From assembly GCA_021732845.1 (NCBI GenBank), contig JAKFUF010000050.1:1-36338 (forward strand): a stretch of 36,338 bases of DNA, in the 5' to 3' direction. How positions within the stretch are numbered: position 1 is the stretch's first letter; every line of letters begins with the position of its first letter. The notes beneath the pieces are model-generated. The model was given only the letters and a program-made list of their open reading frames with translations, searched no databases and was not told the origin of the DNA. This stretch comes from Planctomycetaceae bacterium (GTDB taxonomy: Bacteria; Planctomycetota; Planctomycetia; Planctomycetales; Planctomycetaceae). The position numbers were made by a program, and so were the translations under genes. Positions 32,992 through 36,338 of the stretch are shown here, piece after piece.

Positions 32992-33612
32992 CTACAGCAC
33001 CTGCCACACCATCCACAGGCCAGCCATGGCGATCGCCGCGCCGGACAGTCGCAGCGGCAGACGCAGCACCGGCCGCCTTGCCGCACCGATCCCAGCCGCG
33101 ATGCCCAGGCCGTGCAACACTGCCGTGGCGGTGACGAAGCCGGCACCATAGAGCCAGGGCGCGGCAATGGCAGGCATCTCCGCCCCATGCGCGTACCCAT
33201 GGGCCGCGCCGAACATTGCAATGGCAGCCGGGAGACACGCGATGCGAAGTTTTCCGCCGCCGACCAGGAGTGATCCGAGGACCAGAACCGACAGGGCGAT
33301 CAGGAGTTCCACACCCGGTGCCCAGAGCCGCATGAGCCCAGCCACTCCCCCCAACAACATGCCGCCCACAAAGCTGCCGGGCAGGACCCAGCGCCGATGG
33401 GATGCCCCGCCGAACATCACGGCCAGCCCGCCTACGGCCACCATCGCCAACAGATGGTCGAGACCGCCGAACGGGTGGACAAATCCCGCCTCGAAGCCGG
33501 ATGCGGCAAACTCAGCCGCGTGGCTGTGCGGCACATGCTGCGGATGCGCGAGCACCGGGGTCGCACACGCCAGCACAGTGGCGATTGACAGAAATGATAC
33601 CCATCGCCGCAT
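32992..33612 (-). CDS. HupE/UreJ-family membrane protein
   Basis: A 206-residue integral membrane protein of the HupE/UreJ group, linked to nickel or cobalt uptake for hydrogenase and urease. It has a signal peptide (MRRWVSFLSIATVLACATPVLA), a His-rich start of the mature protein (HPQHVPHSHAAEF), the signature HPFGGLDHLLAMVAVG and the FGAAHGYAHGAEMP motif, and about six transmembrane helices. The ATG at 33612 has GAGG 5 nt upstream. No hydrogenase or urease genes are in the window, so the metal is uncertain. nagA follows 57 bp downstream. Confidence 0.85.
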   Translation of the reverse strand: MRRWVSFLSIATVLACATPVLAHPQHVPHSHAAEFAASGFEAGFVHPFGGLDHLLAMVAVGGLAVMFGGASHRRWVLPGSFVGGMLLGGVAGLMRLWAPGVELLIALSVLVLGSLLVGGGKLRIACLPAAIAMFGAAHGYAHGAEMPAIAAPWLYGAGFVTATAVLHGLGIAAGIGAARRPVLRLPLRLSGAAIAMAGLWMVWQVL

Positions 33613-33750
33613 GCTGGCCTCAAATTTAGGCGTGCCTGATTTTTAACTTGAATCCCGATGGGCTGATTTTCGAGGTCGGACCAATGGAGTCAACCCCGAC
33701 TCCGATTTCAGCAGGCGTGGCTCAATTGGCCAATGGCCGGCGGCTTTGTT

Positions 33751-33773
33751 GGAATCGGTGATACGCCGATTCC
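33751..33773. repeat. Hairpin upstream of the membrane-anchored protein gene
   Basis: GGAATCGG (33751-33758) pairs perfectly with CCGATTCC (33766-33773) around TGATACG. It lies 30 bp before the -35 box, so it could be an operator or a terminator remnant. It lacks a T-run. Confidence 0.35.
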
Positions 33774-33803
33774 AGAAGCACTGGGACGCCACGGGGCAAC
33801 GTC

Positions 33804-33832
33804 TTGACCGTCCCGGTTGACCGTCCTATACT
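33804..33832 (+). promoter_or_regulatory. Strong sigma70-type promoter for the membrane-anchored protein and rluD-like operon
   Basis: TTGACC (33804-33809), a 17-bp spacer and TATACT (33827-33832) match the consensus at 5 of 6 positions each. It lies about 88 bp upstream of the ATG at 33921. The rest of the gap 33613-33920 holds the hupE leader and a hairpin. Confidence 0.6.
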
Positions 33833-33920
33833 CCGCGCTGAGGGAAGTCCCTATCCATTATGGCTTTGAGAAGCGCCGCGAGGTGTTTCACGAGCGCTCA
33901 CCACCGCCTGTCCGTCGATC

Positions 33921-34970
33921 ATGAATACCCACGAACGTCACGAACTGCAGAAGAACGAACTGGCCAAAGCGACGGAAGAAGCAAAGCATTGGCTGGAGAC
34001 TGACTTCTATGAAAAATACGGGAATCACCTGCTGACCGCCGTCAGCGTCGGGGCCATTCTGCTGGCGGGCTGGATCTACTGGTCCCGCACCACCACCAAT
34101 CGTGAGATTGCGGCCTGGCATCAGTTCACCTCCGCCTCGACACCGAGTGAATATCGGACAATTTCCGAGACTTACTTGGGAACACGTGCCGCGCCCTGGG
34201 CGAAGCTCAAGGAAGCGGAACTGGCGCTGAGCGACGGGGTCAAGGATTCGTTCGTTGATCGCGAATCCTCCAAGACCAACCTCGATGAGGCACACACGGC
34301 ACTGATCGACCTGTTGGCGGAGAATCCTCCTGCAGAGATCCGCGAGCGAGCGCTCTACAATCTTGCCCGCTGCGAAGAGGCGCGGTGCGACGGGGATGTC
34401 AGCAAGCCGATCAAGGCGTATGAGACCCTGCTCGAAGAGTTCAAGGACACAATCTACAAGCCGCTGGCGGAAGAACGGATCGCCACCCTGAAGCAGCCAC
34501 GCTCCAAAGAGTTCTACGCCTGGTTCGCCAAGCAAAAGCCGAAGCCACCGGTGGCTCCGGGACCAAAGGATGCCACGGAAAAGCCGGCCAAGGAAGGGAG
34601 TTCGCTCCCGGATCTGGACTTCCCACTGCCCGCACCCTCCAAGCCAAAGACTGAAACCAAGCCCGAAGGTGAAAAACCGGCGGAAAACCCTGCAGCACCT
34701 GCCGAAACCGAGAAGCCCGCGGCCAAACCAGAAACACCCGCTGCAGAACCAAAGCCAGATGCCAAGCCAGAACCAAAGACCGAAGAGAAGCCGGCACCCA
34801 AGCTGGAGGCACCGGGAGCGGAGCCAAAACCGGAAGCCAAGTCCGCCGAAAAGCCGGCAGAGCCCGCTCCAGAAAAGCCTGCCGAAGCCAAGCCTGCGGA
34901 ACCCGCTCCTGCAGCGCCGGCAACGGAGAAGCCCGCAGAAGAAAAACCTGCTGAACCGGCCAAGCCGTGA
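33921..34970 (+). CDS. Single-pass membrane protein with YfgM/TPR-like region and Pro/Ala/Lys/Glu-rich tail
   Basis: A 349-residue protein. Residues 1-35 are charged and cytosolic, residues 36-54 (HLLTAVSVGAILLAGWIYW) are a transmembrane anchor, and the rest is probably periplasmic. Residues 60-200 form helices with a tetratricopeptide-like pattern, resembling YfgM (LYNLARCEEARCDGDVSKPI). From about 205 on the protein is a repeat of Lys-Pro-Ala/Glu units (EKPAE, KPETP), an extended chain of about 145 residues that could span the periplasm or bind the wall. The ATG at 33921 lacks a ribosome-binding site. The gene is translationally coupled to the RluD-like gene by a GTGA overlap. Confidence 0.6.
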   Translation: MNTHERHELQKNELAKATEEAKHWLETDFYEKYGNHLLTAVSVGAILLAGWIYWSRTTTNREIAAWHQFTSASTPSEYRTISETYLGTRAAPWAKLKEAELALSDGVKDSFVDRESSKTNLDEAHTALIDLLAENPPAEIRERALYNLARCEEARCDGDVSKPIKAYETLLEEFKDTIYKPLAEERIATLKQPRSKEFYAWFAKQKPKPPVAPGPKDATEKPAKEGSSLPDLDFPLPAPSKPKTETKPEGEKPAENPAAPAETEKPAAKPETPAAEPKPDAKPEPKTEEKPAPKLEAPGAEPKPEAKSAEKPAEPAPEKPAEAKPAEPAPAAPATEKPAEEKPAEPAKP

Positions 34971-36046
34971 GTGATGGCGAGGATGAACCGCGGGAGCCAT
35001 CGCTTGGCGACACGTCGCCAGCGGACGATCTGCCCGCTGACGACGACGGGATTGAACCGGTAGCCGGAGGCGATCTCTCGGACGATCCGGTCGTTTTGAC
35101 GGTGGAGGCTCGCGCCCACGGCTGGCGGCTCGACCATTTTCTGACGCGGCTGTTCCCCAACTACAGCCGCTCGTTGCTGCAGAAGGCGATCGAGCAACAG
35201 CGCGTGCTGGTCAACGGCCTGCCTGTGAAGATGAGCCGACGGACACGGGTCAACGACATTGTCTCGATTCGTTTGCCCGAAATTCCCGATCGGAATATCC
35301 CGCCGGAAGACATTCCGCTGGAGGTGTTGTTCGAAGATGCCGCCATGGTGGCGATCAACAAACCTGCCGGTTTGATCGTTCACCCTGGCAAGGGTCACTA
35401 CGGCGGAACGCTGTGCGGAGCCCTGCAGTTTCACTTCGACCGGCTCAGCGATGCGGCCGGGCGGTTTCGGCCGGGCATTGTCCATCGGCTCGACCGCGAC
35501 ACCAGCGGCGTCATCCTGGTCGCGAAGGACAATCAGGTCCATGGCCGGCTCAGCGGCCAGTTTGAGCGACGTGAGGTCCGCAAGGAGTACCGCGCGCTCG
35601 TCTGGGGCGAGATCGACCGGGACAGCGATTACATCGAAACTCACATGCGGGTGAATCCAAAGCACCGCGAGAAGATGCAGGTTTGCCACCCCGAGGGCAA
35701 TTCGCGCGAGGCGGTCACGTATTACGAGGTTCTCGAACGGTTTGATGGCATTACTTATGTTCGGCTGCGGCCGCGGACCGGCAGGACCCATCAGTTGCGG
35801 GTCCACATGCTGCATATTGGCCATCCGATTCTTTCTGACCGACTCTATGGCGGCCGGCAATCCTTCGGCTGGAGCGATGTGCCCGGGGGACGGGATGCGG
35901 GCAAAGGTGAAGAACTGCTGATCGCGCGGCAGGCACTGCATGCGTTTCGCATCGAATTCCAGCACCCGGTCAGCAATGCCGATCAGGCCATTGAGGCCCC
36001 CCTGCCAATGGACGTTTTAAACACACTGACAGCGCTCCGCGGGTGA
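34967..36046 (+). CDS. RluA/RluD-family 23S rRNA pseudouridine synthase
   Basis: A 359-residue enzyme that isomerises uridine to pseudouridine in RNA. The start is GTG 34967, sharing GTGA with the stop of the upstream gene. Residues 1-42 are an acidic, poorly conserved extension. Residues 43-105 are an S4 RNA-binding domain (WRLDHFLTRLFPNYSRSLLQ). The catalytic core has HRLDRDTSGV with the nucleophile Asp176, and RTGRTHQLRVHM. An INKPAGLIVHPG loop is typical of RluD, which modifies helix 69 of 23S rRNA. RluA/RluC paralogues cannot be excluded without phylogeny. Confidence 0.9.
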   Translation: MSDGEDEPREPSLGDTSPADDLPADDDGIEPVAGGDLSDDPVVLTVEARAHGWRLDHFLTRLFPNYSRSLLQKAIEQQRVLVNGLPVKMSRRTRVNDIVSIRLPEIPDRNIPPEDIPLEVLFEDAAMVAINKPAGLIVHPGKGHYGGTLCGALQFHFDRLSDAAGRFRPGIVHRLDRDTSGVILVAKDNQVHGRLSGQFERREVRKEYRALVWGEIDRDSDYIETHMRVNPKHREKMQVCHPEGNSREAVTYYEVLERFDGITYVRLRPRTGRTHQLRVHMLHIGHPILSDRLYGGRQSFGWSDVPGGRDAGKGEELLIARQALHAFRIEFQHPVSNADQAIEAPLPMDVLNTLTALRG

Positions 36047-36110
36047 CGGGGGTGTTACTTGAGAATGCAGGCCGGCTGCAGGAGAACGCAGCCTTGCCGA
36101 GAAAGAGCAC

Positions 36111-36129
36111 GGAATTCTTTGAGAATTCC
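36111..36129. terminator. Short hairpin after the pseudouridine synthase gene
   Basis: GGAATTC / GAATTCC form a perfect 7-bp stem with loop TTTGA, 65 bp after the stop. There is no clear T-run, so its role as a terminator is uncertain. Confidence 0.3.
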
Positions 36130-36215
36130 TGTTGAGGACAAGTTCGCCGCTGCGTTTGAGTGATTGGGGACAGCCCCGGATCAACTCGCAGTCAACCGGC
36201 AAACAGGAACTCAAG

Positions 36216-36338
36216 ATGAACTTCAAGCTTCGCCGTCCAAGCACGGCTCGCATCGCAGGGATGGCTGGAACTCTCGCCCTGATCGCCGGAATCGCATTCT
36301 CCGGTGGCCCGCAGCCGCTCTTTGCCCAAGGCGGCCGC
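36216..36338 (+). CDS. N-terminus of an exported protein, truncated by the window end
   Basis: Forty-one codons from ATG 36216, with AGGA about 8 nt upstream. The sequence MNFKLRRPSTARIAGMAGTL and the following hydrophobic stretch form a signal peptide with a likely cleavage site at LFAQ. Too little is present to name a family. The window ends in GCGGCCGC. Confidence 0.7.
   Translation, partial: MNFKLRRPSTARIAGMAGTLALIAGIAFSGGPQPLFAQGGR

Overview
The window is high-GC bacterial DNA that looks like a member of the Planctomycetota. The evidence is family content: a Pirellula/Verrucomicrobium-type giant cytochrome c protein (N-terminal dehydrogenase-like region plus C-terminal CAACH heme domain), a YTV-type repeat protein, a Tat-exported Gfo/Idh/MocA oxidoreductase, a DUF5117/DUF4953-type zinc metalloprotease, a CehA/McbA-type PHP hydrolase and several large secreted proteins. 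Genes are on both strands in short operons, often with weak or no Shine-Dalgarno sequence. I see no rRNA, tRNA, CRISPR array, prophage or complete insertion sequence.

Layout. 1-2074: 3' end of a group II intron (domains V and VI), a MITE-like repeat, a gene for an HTH protein with a low-complexity tail, and an inverted-repeat element that contains that gene's stop codon. 2075-4499: divergent PAP2 lipoprotein and YTV-repeat protein (both minus), with a clear intrinsic terminator between them. 4500-5269: repeat-rich intergenic DNA. 5270-7773: sixA (minus), then thiS-thiG and a trpG/pabA-type amidotransferase (plus). 7884-15162: zinc metalloprotease (minus), CehA/McbA-like protein and OmpA/Pal-like lipoprotein (plus), small conserved helical protein (minus). 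15652-20172: large secreted protein (plus) overlapping tail-to-tail with an ATP-grasp gene, itself 2 nt behind a Rieske ferredoxin gene (both minus). 20287-26497: giant cytochrome c protein, second MITE-like copy, YetA/PcRGLX-like secreted protein (all minus). 26726-30198: Gfo/Idh/MocA oxidoreductase, soluble chemoreceptor-like protein with inverted domain order, hemerythrin-like helical protein (plus). 30177-33612: HupE, NagA, ClpP-like serine protease and family 5 uracil-DNA glycosylase (minus). 33921-36338: membrane-anchored Pro/Ala/Lys/Glu-rich protein coupled to an RluD-type pseudouridine synthase, then the start of an exported protein cut by the window end.

Functional themes are thiamine thiazole synthesis (thiS/thiG), secreted degradation or carbohydrate handling (metalloprotease, YetA-like, Gfo/Idh/MocA, NagA, cytochrome c protein), envelope structure (OmpA-like, YTV, PAP2) and DNA/RNA maintenance (UDG, RluD).

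The most unusual content is non-coding. There are several families of intergenic inverted repeats: a two-copy MITE-like element of about 175 bp, a 29-bp module repeated exactly, three hairpins built from the word CAATGACCAAT, and a perfect 32-bp inverted repeat. One microrepeat appears to have been absorbed in frame into the ATP-grasp gene. No complete new defence or metabolic system is evident. The best candidates for new biology are the repeat families, the Rieske/ATP-grasp pair and the inverted chemoreceptor.
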